From: Verrucomicrobiota bacterium
GTDB taxonomy: Bacteria > Verrucomicrobiota > Verrucomicrobiia > CAIQCK01
Reading direction: 5' to 3'
Assembly: GCA_016235595.1 (NCBI GenBank)
Contig: JACRJX010000032.1
Span: 62,001 to 126,000, forward strand
DNA length: 64,000 nucleotides
Below the pieces are notes generated by a model. That model had not been told where the DNA came from. It searched no databases and saw only the letters and a program-made list of their open reading frames with translations. The translations under genes were made by a program, and so were the position numbers. Positions 7,948-15,380 of the stretch are shown here, one piece after another. Numbering within the stretch: the stretch's first letter is position 1; every line of letters begins with the position of its first letter.

Positions 7948-8181
7948 TCAGCGGGCATCTGCAACCGTCTTGTGCGGGTCAGCGGTGTTCAAGTCGGGCA
8001 GGGTGGGTGTGGGCGTGCGCGGGATTTCCGTCTCCATTTGCCAGACCGGCGGGCCAATCTGGGCTTCGTTCTTGATGAGCAATAGCTTCGCGACGCCGAG
8101 TAGCGTCGGGGCTAGCGTGCAACTGGTTTGGAGCAGTGCCGCGAGAAGCACAGCCACCAAGGCAAGGCGCCGATACATCAT
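7948..8181 (-). CDS. small predicted lipoprotein
   Basis: A 77-residue protein with a hydrophobic N-terminus and a lipobox-like LLQTSC, so probably lipid-anchored at the outer or inner membrane. The rest is Pro/Thr-rich (PRTPTPTLPDLN). No homologous family is recognised. I chose the ATG at 8181 (MMYRRLALV); a GTG at 8193 adds four residues. It is convergent with the PDZ gene with a two-base gap. Confidence 0.6.
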   Translation of the reverse strand: MMYRRLALVAVLLAALLQTSCTLAPTLLGVAKLLLIKNEAQIGPPVWQMETEIPRTPTPTLPDLNTADPHKTVADAR

Positions 8182-8237
8182 CAAGAATCTCACATCGCGT
8201 CTTCAGTTCCGGCCGACGCCGACGGTGCGATCACATG

Positions 8238-10145
8238 TCACTTGCCGTCCGCCTGCCGGTGCTGCGAACGATAAGCCGCCAGCGCCAGCAATGGGAAGTA
8301 AATTCGATACCAGTGGTATTTCAGGTAGAAGACCTTCGGGAAACCGGTGCCGGTGAACTCGTTCTCGGTCCACGTGCCATCCGGGTTCTGCCGCGCCAGC
8401 AGCCATTCCACGCCGCGCTGCACAGCGGGATGGTTTCCTTCGCCCACGGTGACCAGCGCGTGAACGGCCCATGCCGTCTGCGACGCGGTCGTCTTGCCCG
8501 TGCCGCGCAGCGAAGGGTCGTCATAGGTCGCGCAGCTCTCACCCCAGCCGCCGTCGGCTTGTTGGTGGTCGATCAGCCATTTCACAGCCCGCCGGACGTA
8601 AGGCGCCTGCATGTCTTCGCCGATGGCCGCCAGGCCGATCAGCACCTGCCACGTACCGTAGATATAGTTGACGCCCCAGCGGCCAAACCAGCAGCCGTCG
8701 TGCTCCTGGTGCGATTTCACCAGATGAAGAGCGCGCTGGACCGGCTCACGCGAGATGTCCCAACCGAGCGCGCCGAACGTCTCCAGCATCCGGCCCGTCA
8801 CGTCAAGCGAGGTCGGGTCCAGCATGGCGTTGTGGTCGGCGAACGGAATCTTCGTGAACACCTCGTGTGTATTGTCCTTGTCAAAGCTGGCCCAGCCGCC
8901 GTCGCGGTTTTGCATCGCCAGTTGGAACTGTATCGCGCGCTCGATCGCCGCGTCGCGCTCGCGAATGTCCTTCACCTCGATGTCGCGGATGACGCGGATG
9001 ACGATCGCGGTGTCGTCGAAATCCGGATAGAACTTGTTGGCATACTCGAACGGCCAGCCGGCGGGCCTGGCGTTGGGCCACTTCACCTTCCAATCGCCTT
9101 CGCATTTCAACTCGCGGTCCAGCAACCACTGTGTCGCCTTCACCAGCGCGGGATCATTCGCCGACACGCCCGCGGCGCGCAGGTTGCCGATCACCCATGC
9201 CGTGTCCCAAATCGGCGAGAAGCACGGCTGCAACCGCAAGGTGCTGCCTTCCTCGATCCGCAGCTCTTCGAGTTTCTCCTCGGCGTGCTTCATCAAGGGG
9301 TCGTCGTCCTTGTAGCCGAGCGCCCGCAACGCCAGCACGGCATTCATCATCGCGGGGTAGATTGCGCCCAGGCTGCCGCCGTCGGCAATGCGCGGCTTCA
9401 TCCACTGCTCGGCCAGCTTCAGCGAGTAATTGCGCAGCGGTTTGAACGGAATGCCCTCCCAGAACCGCAACCACCAGTTCAAGACGAGGAAGAAGTTCCT
9501 CCATGAAATAAGGCTCGGATCGCGCGGGAATGAATAGTCCGCCTTCTCCGGCCCGCCGATGAACAGCTCGTCAATGCAATGCGGGTCGCGCCACGGCCGC
9601 ACCGGCTTGTAGTGGTAGAGCACCGTCAGCGGCACAATCATCGTCCGCGACCACGCGCTCATGTCGTAGATGTTGAAGTAGAACCACTTCGGCATCGCGT
9701 TCAACTCGGCCGGAATGGCCGCAACGTGTTCGAAATCGTAAAGCCCGATCAGCCACAGGAAGATGCGCGTGTAACTGTTCACCCGCGACGCGCCGCCCTT
9801 GGCGAGGATGGCCTCGCGCGCCCGGCGCATGAACGTCTCGTCCGCCGAGTGCCCCGCCCATTTGCAGACCATGTAGGCTTTCACCGACGCGCTGAGATCC
9901 GGCGGTCCACCGGGGTAGATGCACCAACCGCCGTCGGGCGACTGCTTGGTAATGATGTAGTTCACACACTTGCGCAGCGACTCCGGCGACAACTTGCCGA
10001 GCCAGTGCAGATACATCAGGTATTCCGACTCCAGGATCGTGTCGCCCTCCAACTCGGCACACCAATGGCCATCCGGCCGTTGCTGCCCGCGCAACCACGC
10101 AATCGTCCGGTCAATTGTTGCATCCAGTTGTGATTTGGTTTCCAT
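8238..10145 (-). CDS. shc: squalene-hopene cyclase
   Basis: A 635-residue class II triterpene cyclase that folds squalene to hopene, the first step of hopanoid lipids, at the inner face of the cytoplasmic membrane. The catalytic acid motif DFDDTA is at residues 375-380. QW repeats are seen at QQRPDGHW, QSPDGGW, QNRDGGW, QEHDGCW, QQADGGW and QNPDGTW, which stabilise the alpha/alpha barrels. Length agrees with bacterial enzymes. No other hopanoid genes (hpnC/D/E/H) are in the window. It has its own promoter overlapping the trmL stop codon, so it need not depend on the upstream operon. Confidence 0.95.
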   Translation of the reverse strand: METKSQLDATIDRTIAWLRGQQRPDGHWCAELEGDTILESEYLMYLHWLGKLSPESLRKCVNYIITKQSPDGGWCIYPGGPPDLSASVKAYMVCKWAGHSADETFMRRAREAILAKGGASRVNSYTRIFLWLIGLYDFEHVAAIPAELNAMPKWFYFNIYDMSAWSRTMIVPLTVLYHYKPVRPWRDPHCIDELFIGGPEKADYSFPRDPSLISWRNFFLVLNWWLRFWEGIPFKPLRNYSLKLAEQWMKPRIADGGSLGAIYPAMMNAVLALRALGYKDDDPLMKHAEEKLEELRIEEGSTLRLQPCFSPIWDTAWVIGNLRAAGVSANDPALVKATQWLLDRELKCEGDWKVKWPNARPAGWPFEYANKFYPDFDDTAIVIRVIRDIEVKDIRERDAAIERAIQFQLAMQNRDGGWASFDKDNTHEVFTKIPFADHNAMLDPTSLDVTGRMLETFGALGWDISREPVQRALHLVKSHQEHDGCWFGRWGVNYIYGTWQVLIGLAAIGEDMQAPYVRRAVKWLIDHQQADGGWGESCATYDDPSLRGTGKTTASQTAWAVHALVTVGEGNHPAVQRGVEWLLARQNPDGTWTENEFTGTGFPKVFYLKYHWYRIYFPLLALAAYRSQHRQADGK

Positions 10146-10178
10146 AGTGTGGCCCTTAGACGAACAAAAGGAGGGCGT

Positions 10179-10206
10179 ATTCTATCGGTCGAGCCTGCCC
10201 GGTCAA
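10179..10206 (-). promoter_or_regulatory. promoter of shc, TTGACC-16-TAGAAT
   Basis: On the minus strand TTGACC (10206-10201) and TAGAAT (10184-10179) are 16 bases apart. Transcription would start near 10172, about 27 bases before the shc ATG. The -35 box shares bases with the TGA stop codon of trmL. Confidence 0.55.
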
Positions 10207-10664
10207 GCTTTGCTGGCGCGTGTCTGCCGCAACGCCTCGTAAAGCACAATGGCCACCGACGTGGCCAGATTCAGGCTGCGGGCTTGCGGGTTCCACATCG
10301 GGATGCGGACGCACGCCGGCTCGTTCGCCGCCAGCAGCGCCGGCGGCAGGCCGATGCTCTCGCGGCCAAACACCAGATAATCGTTCTCACGGTAGCGCGG
10401 CTCCAGGTAGCTTCGCGTCGATTGCGTTGTGAGAAAATAAAACGCCGCCCCTGCTGGCGCCGCAGCCCGTATCGCGTCGAAGCTTTTGTGGATGCGCACG
10501 TCCACCTCATGCCAGTAATCCATCCCCGCGCGCTTCAAGGTCGCGTCGTCCACGCGAAAACCGAACGGTTCCACCAAATGCAGCGTTGTGTTCGACGCCA
10601 TGCACAGACGCGCAATGTTGCCCGTGTTCGGCGGAATCTCAGGCTCAATCAAGACGACGTTCAT
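10203..10664 (-). CDS. trmL: tRNA (cytidine(34)-2'-O)-methyltransferase TrmL
   Basis: A 153-residue SPOUT (trefoil-knot) methyltransferase that 2'-O-methylates the wobble base of tRNA-Leu isoacceptors. The SPOUT motif 1 PNTGNIARL is at residues 12-20, motif 2 around VFGRESIGLP, and motif 3 near the C-terminus (SLNLATSVAIVLYEALRQ). Length is typical of TrmL/YibK. It is the last gene of the minus-strand operon starting with nadC, four bases after truA. Confidence 0.93.
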   Translation of the reverse strand: MNVVLIEPEIPPNTGNIARLCMASNTTLHLVEPFGFRVDDATLKRAGMDYWHEVDVRIHKSFDAIRAAAPAGAAFYFLTTQSTRSYLEPRYRENDYLVFGRESIGLPPALLAANEPACVRIPMWNPQARSLNLATSVAIVLYEALRQTRASKA

Positions 10665-10668
10665 CGGG

Positions 10669-11415
10669 CTAGTACTTCACCTTCACCAAAAACAATCCCT
10701 GCGGCAACGCTGTTTCCACCCAGGCCGTCCGCTTCTTCGACGCCAGGATGCGCTCGATATCGGCGACGGACAGCTTGCCTGCGCCGACCTTCAGCAACGC
10801 GCCGGCGAGACTGCGCACCATCTTGTAAAGAAAACCGTCCGCCGTCGCCGTGATCGTCACCCATTGGCCACGCCGTGCCACGCTCAGCCGCCTCAGCGTC
10901 CGTACCGTGCTTTCCTGCTTGCGCCGCGGGTTCGCCGAGAACGCCGCAAAATCGTGCCGACCCTTCAGCACCCGCGCCGCACGGCGCATGGCCGTCACAT
11001 TCAGCGGACGCGGCCAGTGTGCCGCCCACCGCTGTGAGAACGGATCCATGACCTCGCCACAAAACAACTGATAGCGATACGTCTTCTCGCGCGCTGCGAA
11101 CCGCGCGTGGAAATCGTCGGCGGCCCGCTCCACCTTCAACACGCGCACATCCGGCGGCAGCGCGCCGTTCAGCGCGCGGCGCAATCTCGCCAACGGAATC
11201 TTCGCCTTCGCTCGTGGAATCTGGAAATGCGCCACCTGCCCCAGCGCGTGCACGCCGGAGTCAGTCCGGCCACTGCCGTGAACACGCGCTTTTCCGCCGA
11301 AAATCCGCTCGATGGCGCGCTCCACAACCTCCTGCACCGCGATGCCATTCGCTTGAATCTGCCAGCCGGTGTAGCCGGTCCCGTCATAGGCAAGTGTAAG
11401 TTTGTACGTCAGCAT
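10669..11415 (-). CDS. truA: tRNA pseudouridine(38-40) synthase TruA
   Basis: A 248-residue pseudouridine synthase acting on tRNA anticodon-arm positions 38-40. The catalytic Asp is D52 in GSGRTDSGVHALGQ. The family C-terminal signature FLYKMVRSLAGALLKVG is present. It overlaps the end of ruvX by seven bases and leads into trmL, so three nucleic-acid maintenance genes are translationally linked. Confidence 0.95.
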   Translation of the reverse strand: MLTYKLTLAYDGTGYTGWQIQANGIAVQEVVERAIERIFGGKARVHGSGRTDSGVHALGQVAHFQIPRAKAKIPLARLRRALNGALPPDVRVLKVERAADDFHARFAAREKTYRYQLFCGEVMDPFSQRWAAHWPRPLNVTAMRRAARVLKGRHDFAAFSANPRRKQESTVRTLRRLSVARRGQWVTITATADGFLYKMVRSLAGALLKVGAGKLSVADIERILASKKRTAWVETALPQGLFLVKVKY

Positions 11416-11819
11416 TGCGCGTCGAGATAGTTCTGCAAGATCAACTGCGCGGCAAGCGCGTCACGCTGGGCACGGCGGCGCTTGCGGCTGTAGTCGGCTT
11501 CCACCATCGCCCGCTCCGCCTGCGCCGTCGAAAGCCTCTCGTCCCACGAGACGATTTCAAGTGAAACAGTTTTTTTCAACACCGCGATGAATGCGCGGAC
11601 GCTCTCCGCGGCCGGACCGTAGGAACCGTCCATGTTCCGCGGCATTCCGACGACGATGCGCTCGACGCCGCGCTCGCGCGCCAACACGGCAATGCGTTCA
11701 CAGGCGCGCGCCAGCGGCTCGGCGTCCACTTGCTCCAGCGGAAGCGCCAGCGTGCCCGTTTCGTCGCTCGCCGCAACGCCAATACGACTCTGGCCGTAAT
11801 CAATGCCCAGCATTTTCAT
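11409..11819 (-). CDS. ruvX: Holliday-junction resolvase-like protein YqgF/RuvX
   Basis: A 136-residue RNase H-fold protein (YqgF/RuvX family), linked to pre-16S rRNA 5' processing or Holliday-junction resolution. The N-terminal acidic site is in LGIDYGQSRIG (D7), and later acidic motifs are GMPRNMDGS and SWDERLSTAQAE. I chose the ATG at 11819 because it gives family length; the longer frame upstream is trpA read out of frame. Its start overlaps the trpA stop as ATGA, a sign of translational coupling. Confidence 0.92.
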   Translation of the reverse strand: MKMLGIDYGQSRIGVAASDETGTLALPLEQVDAEPLARACERIAVLARERGVERIVVGMPRNMDGSYGPAAESVRAFIAVLKKTVSLEIVSWDERLSTAQAERAMVEADYSRKRRRAQRDALAAQLILQNYLDAQC

Positions 11820-12622
11820 GGTCTTATGGCATCCACCAATGATTTCACGAACGCTCCCACCTGCTCGACCATGCCGGGCGCCGAGCCGAGCCTGGCGATG
11901 CGGTCCACGATCGCGCTGCCGACCACCACCGCCTCGGCGTGCTGCGCGACGGCTCGCGCCTGCTCCGGCGTGGACACGCCGAAACCGACCGCGACCGGCA
12001 CGTGCGTGTGCTTGTGAATCTTCGCAGTCATGCCGCCGATGTTGGTCGCGAGTTGCTGTTGCATGCCGGTGACGCCTTCGCGGCTGACGTAGTAGATGAA
12101 ACCGCCGGCCTGCTTCGCGATGGCTGCGATGCGCGGCCCGGTCGTCGTCGGGGCGACGAGGTGAATCTGGTGCAACGACGAAGCCTCCAACAGCCTGCGC
12201 CACGGCTCCGTTTCTTCCGCCGGCAGGTCGAGCGCCAGCAGGCCGTCCACGCCGGCCGCCACCGCGTCGGGCACGAACTTCTCCATGCCGTAGCGATGGA
12301 CGGGATTGAAATAAGTGAACAGCACGATCGGCAGCCGGCAGCCGTCGGCGCGCAACGCGCGAACCGCGTCGAGTATCTTCGGCAGCGTTGTGCCGCTCTT
12401 GAACGCGCGTTCGGCTGCGAGCTGGTTGACGACGCCATCGGCGAGCGGATCGCTGAACGGCACGCCGAGCTCCAGCACGTCCACGCCCGCGCGCTCGAAC
12501 GCCTGCGCCAGCCGCCGCGTCGCGCCAAGGTCCGGGTCGCCGGCGGTGATGTAGGCGACGAAGCCCTTTTGGCCGCGCGCGCGCAGTTCCTCAAATCGTT
12601 GATCAATGCGATTGGTCGCCAT
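11816..12622 (-). CDS. trpA: tryptophan synthase alpha chain
   Basis: A 268-residue TIM barrel that cleaves indole-3-glycerol phosphate to indole and glyceraldehyde-3-phosphate. The catalytic residues are E51 and D62 in LELGVPFSDPLADG; the phosphate-binding GFGVSTPEQA loop is also present. No trpB or other trp gene is in the window, so trpA has left the usual trp operon and sits among cofactor and tRNA-modification genes. I chose the ATG at 12622, which overlaps the coaX stop (TGATG). Confidence 0.95.
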   Translation of the reverse strand: MATNRIDQRFEELRARGQKGFVAYITAGDPDLGATRRLAQAFERAGVDVLELGVPFSDPLADGVVNQLAAERAFKSGTTLPKILDAVRALRADGCRLPIVLFTYFNPVHRYGMEKFVPDAVAAGVDGLLALDLPAEETEPWRRLLEASSLHQIHLVAPTTTGPRIAAIAKQAGGFIYYVSREGVTGMQQQLATNIGGMTAKIHKHTHVPVAVGFGVSTPEQARAVAQHAEAVVVGSAIVDRIARLGSAPGMVEQVGAFVKSLVDAIRP

Positions 12623-13350
12623 CAATGGTTCCTCAAGTAAACAATTCTCAAACCTTCCAGCGTCAAGTTCTCGTCCACGCAACCGATGTCCGGCAGCTTG
12701 GCCGCAATCAGCTTCGCGTAAGCGCCGGTGCCAACCACCACGGGCGGCTTGCCGGACATCTCACGCCGGACGGCCGTCAGAATCTCCCGCACCAACCCGC
12801 GGTAGCCGATGATCGCGCCGGTTTCCATCGCCTCGACGGTGCTCTGGCCGATGGCGCGGCGCGGTTCGCGCAGGCTGAGCTTCGGCAGCAGCGCCGTCTT
12901 CTGATACAGGTAATCCGTCATCGCCGCCAGTCCCGGCGCGATCGCGCCACCGAGATATTCTGCGCGGTGGTTGATGACGTCGAACACGAGCGCCGTGCCG
13001 AACGCAACGCCGATGGCAGGCACCCCGTAACGGTGCGCGAGGCTCACCGCGTTTGCCAGCCGATCCGCGCCAATCTGCTCCGGACGCGGAAACCGCATGC
13101 CGATGCCGAGATCGAGCACGAGCGACAGAGACAGAGGCTCCACGCCATAAGTGCGCCGGATCGCGCGCCGGATCGGCGCGACGGCGTCCGGCACCACCGA
13201 GCCGATGATCGCTCCCTCGATTTTCGCGCGAATAAACCGCGGCCGTCGCGCCACGTCGCGCGTCGGAAATTCCCAGCTGCGCACGACCCGCTTCTCGTTT
13301 GCCAGGCCGAGATGCGTGTTCGTGTTGCCGATATCAACCAACAAAATCAT
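12622..13350 (-). CDS. coaX: type III pantothenate kinase
   Basis: A 242-residue kinase of the ASKHA fold that phosphorylates pantothenate, the first step of coenzyme A synthesis; type III enzymes need a monovalent cation and are not inhibited by CoA. The phosphate loop VDIGNTNTHLG (residues 5-15) and IGADRLAN (D96) are visible, as is the adenine-binding AIAPGLAAM segment. It follows birA directly, the usual birA-coaX arrangement in many bacteria. Confidence 0.95.
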   Translation of the reverse strand: MILLVDIGNTNTHLGLANEKRVVRSWEFPTRDVARRPRFIRAKIEGAIIGSVVPDAVAPIRRAIRRTYGVEPLSLSLVLDLGIGMRFPRPEQIGADRLANAVSLAHRYGVPAIGVAFGTALVFDVINHRAEYLGGAIAPGLAAMTDYLYQKTALLPKLSLREPRRAIGQSTVEAMETGAIIGYRGLVREILTAVRREMSGKPPVVVGTGAYAKLIAAKLPDIGCVDENLTLEGLRIVYLRNH

Positions 13351-14343
13351 TCATTTCTCCATCATCACATCGCCGCTGACCACGTGCTCAATGCGACCGT
13401 TGTCACAGCGAACCAGCAACGAGCCGTCCTCGTCAAGCGCCTGTGCGAAGCCCTCGAGCCGGTGCGGACCGATTTGCAGCGCCACGCGTTTGCCGAGTGT
13501 CGAACTGAGCCGGGCCCACTCCCGGCGAATGTCATCGAAACCGCTGTCGTCGCCGGCGAGTTTGCAGGTGTGATCCAACTCCCGCAGCAGCGCCACGGCA
13601 AGATCGCCCCGCAACATCGGTTCCCGCCCCTGCCGTGCAAGTTCCATCTTCAGTGATGTGGCAATCCCGCCAACCTCCGGTGGGAAATCGCCGGCTTCGC
13701 AATTCACGTCGAGGCCAATGCCGAGGACGACGAACTTGATCGCGTCCAGCTCAGTCCGCAGTTCCGCGAGAATGCCGGCACACTTGCGGCCGCCGATGAA
13801 AACATCATTGGGCCACTTGATCTCCGCCGCCAGGCCGGTCTGTTCGTGGATGGCGCGGGCGATGGCAACCGACGCCGCAATGGTCAGCCGCCCGACGGAA
13901 CTCATCGGCAGCTTCGGCCGCAGCAGTGTCGAGAACCAGAGACCTTTGCCGCGCGGGCTGGCCCACGACCGGCCCATCCGGCCCCGGCCACGCGCCTGCG
14001 ACTCGGCAAACACGACGACGCCCTCGGCCGCGCCGTCGAGCGCGAGTTTCTCGACGAGATCGTTGGTGGAGGCGGTTCTCTCATAAACCAGCACCTGGCG
14101 GCCAATGACGGTTTTGCCGAGGCGATACTGGATGTCCTCGGCGAACAGGATGTCAGGCGACGCGATGAGCCGGTAGCCGAGCGAAGGTTGGTGCTGGATG
14201 TCAAAACCCAGCGAGCGCAGTTCCTCAATGTGCCGACTCACGGTGGCGCGCGCGACGTCGAGCCGATGACTCAGTTCCGGTCCGGTCATATAACCGTCAT
14301 CGGCGACGCGGAAGGCCGCGAGAAGCTGCGCATCAACGCTCAC
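13351..14343 (-). CDS. birA: biotin--[acetyl-CoA-carboxylase] ligase with N-terminal HTH (BirA)
   Basis: A 330-residue bifunctional protein. An N-terminal winged helix (about residues 3-60, GPELSHRLDVARATVSRHIEEL) is followed by the biotin ligase domain with the ATP/biotin loop GRGRMGRSW (119-127), KWPNDVFIGGRKCAGIL and a C-terminal SH3-like domain. It activates biotin and attaches it to acetyl-CoA carboxylase BCCP, and probably represses biotin genes when the ligand accumulates. The start is GTG at 14343, overlapping the nadC stop by four bases (GTGA). Confidence 0.95.
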   Translation of the reverse strand: MSVDAQLLAAFRVADDGYMTGPELSHRLDVARATVSRHIEELRSLGFDIQHQPSLGYRLIASPDILFAEDIQYRLGKTVIGRQVLVYERTASTNDLVEKLALDGAAEGVVVFAESQARGRGRMGRSWASPRGKGLWFSTLLRPKLPMSSVGRLTIAASVAIARAIHEQTGLAAEIKWPNDVFIGGRKCAGILAELRTELDAIKFVVLGIGLDVNCEAGDFPPEVGGIATSLKMELARQGREPMLRGDLAVALLRELDHTCKLAGDDSGFDDIRREWARLSSTLGKRVALQIGPHRLEGFAQALDEDGSLLVRCDNGRIEHVVSGDVMMEK

Positions 14344-15191
14344 TCCTCAATCTCCAACGAAAAATCCACCGCGCGAACGCTGTGGGTGAGCGCGCCGACG
14401 CTGATGAAATCCACGCCGGTGCGCGCGATGGCGGCAACGCGGTCGAGGTTGACGCCACCGCTGGCTTCGAGCTTGGCGCGGCCGGCGGTGATGCGGACGG
14501 CCTCGGCCATTTCCTCGTCGGTCATGTTGTCGAGCAGTATCCACGAGGCGCCGCCGTCGAGCGCCTGCTGGAGTTCGTCAAGATCCTTCACCTCGACCTC
14601 GGCGACGATGCGCGGCGCGTTTTGTTTGGCGGCGCGAACCGCGGCGGCGACAGGCTGCGGATGGTAACGCTTGAGAACGACAAGGTGGTTGTCCTTGACA
14701 AGGATTTGGTCGTAGAGACCCTTGCGGTGGTTGGCGCCCCCGCCGACGGTGACGGCGTATTTTTCCAGCGCGCGCAGACCGGGCGTGGTCTTGCGCGTAT
14801 CGAGGATCTGGGCGCTGGTGCCGGCGACCTGCTCGACGAACGCGCGCGTAAGCGTCGCGACGCCGCTGAGCCGCTGGAGGAAGTTCAGCGCAACGCGCTC
14901 GCCGGTGAGGATGGAGCGGGCGCTGCCGGCGATGGTGGCGACGCGCTGTTTCGGCTGCGCGCGGTCGCCGTCGCTGGCGGCAAGCTTCACGACCAGCCGC
15001 GGGTCAATCTGCCGGAACGTTTCGTCCACCAGTTCCAACCCGCAAACGACGCACGGTTCCTTGGCGTGGATGTAGGCGTTGCCGCGCGCATCCTCGGGGA
15101 TGGTCGCGGCAGTGGTGACGTCGCCGCTGCCGATATCTTCGGCCAGCGCGGCGGCGACAACGGTCTTCAGAATATCAGGTGAAAGTGCCAC
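14340..15191 (-). CDS. nadC: nicotinate-nucleotide pyrophosphorylase (carboxylating)
   Basis: A 283-residue quinolinate phosphoribosyltransferase, the last step of de novo nicotinate mononucleotide synthesis. Family motifs seen are EDIGSGDVTT near the N-terminus, DTRKTTPGLRALEKYAV (quinolinate and PRPP binding) and HRKGLYDQILVKDNH. The frame is open far upstream, but that part is antisense to the DUF4838 gene. I chose GTG at 15191 because the family start falls there; the ribosome site is weak. It heads the operon nadC-birA-coaX-trpA-ruvX-truA-trmL. nadA and nadB are not in the window. Confidence 0.92.
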   Translation of the reverse strand: MALSPDILKTVVAAALAEDIGSGDVTTAATIPEDARGNAYIHAKEPCVVCGLELVDETFRQIDPRLVVKLAASDGDRAQPKQRVATIAGSARSILTGERVALNFLQRLSGVATLTRAFVEQVAGTSAQILDTRKTTPGLRALEKYAVTVGGGANHRKGLYDQILVKDNHLVVLKRYHPQPVAAAVRAAKQNAPRIVAEVEVKDLDELQQALDGGASWILLDNMTDEEMAEAVRITAGRAKLEASGGVNLDRVAAIARTGVDFISVGALTHSVRAVDFSLEIEE

Positions 15192-15380
15192 GGGGACAGT
15201 TTCGGATGTCAGGCCGCCGGTTGCAAGTCTTCTGCTGGCCGATGTCGGAACTCCATGAGAATGTCCCCTTTGAGGCGGAATTGCGGTGGCAATTCGTTCA
15301 TGACACCGGAGATGGAAACAAGCTACGCTGCCGCAGTTGACAGCAGACAACCGGAATCGAGCGTCCAGATCGGATTGAAT

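Noticed and set aside
15192..15380. TTGACA at 15337-15342 as promoter of the DUF4838 gene
   Set aside because: No acceptable -10 box lies 15-19 bases downstream.
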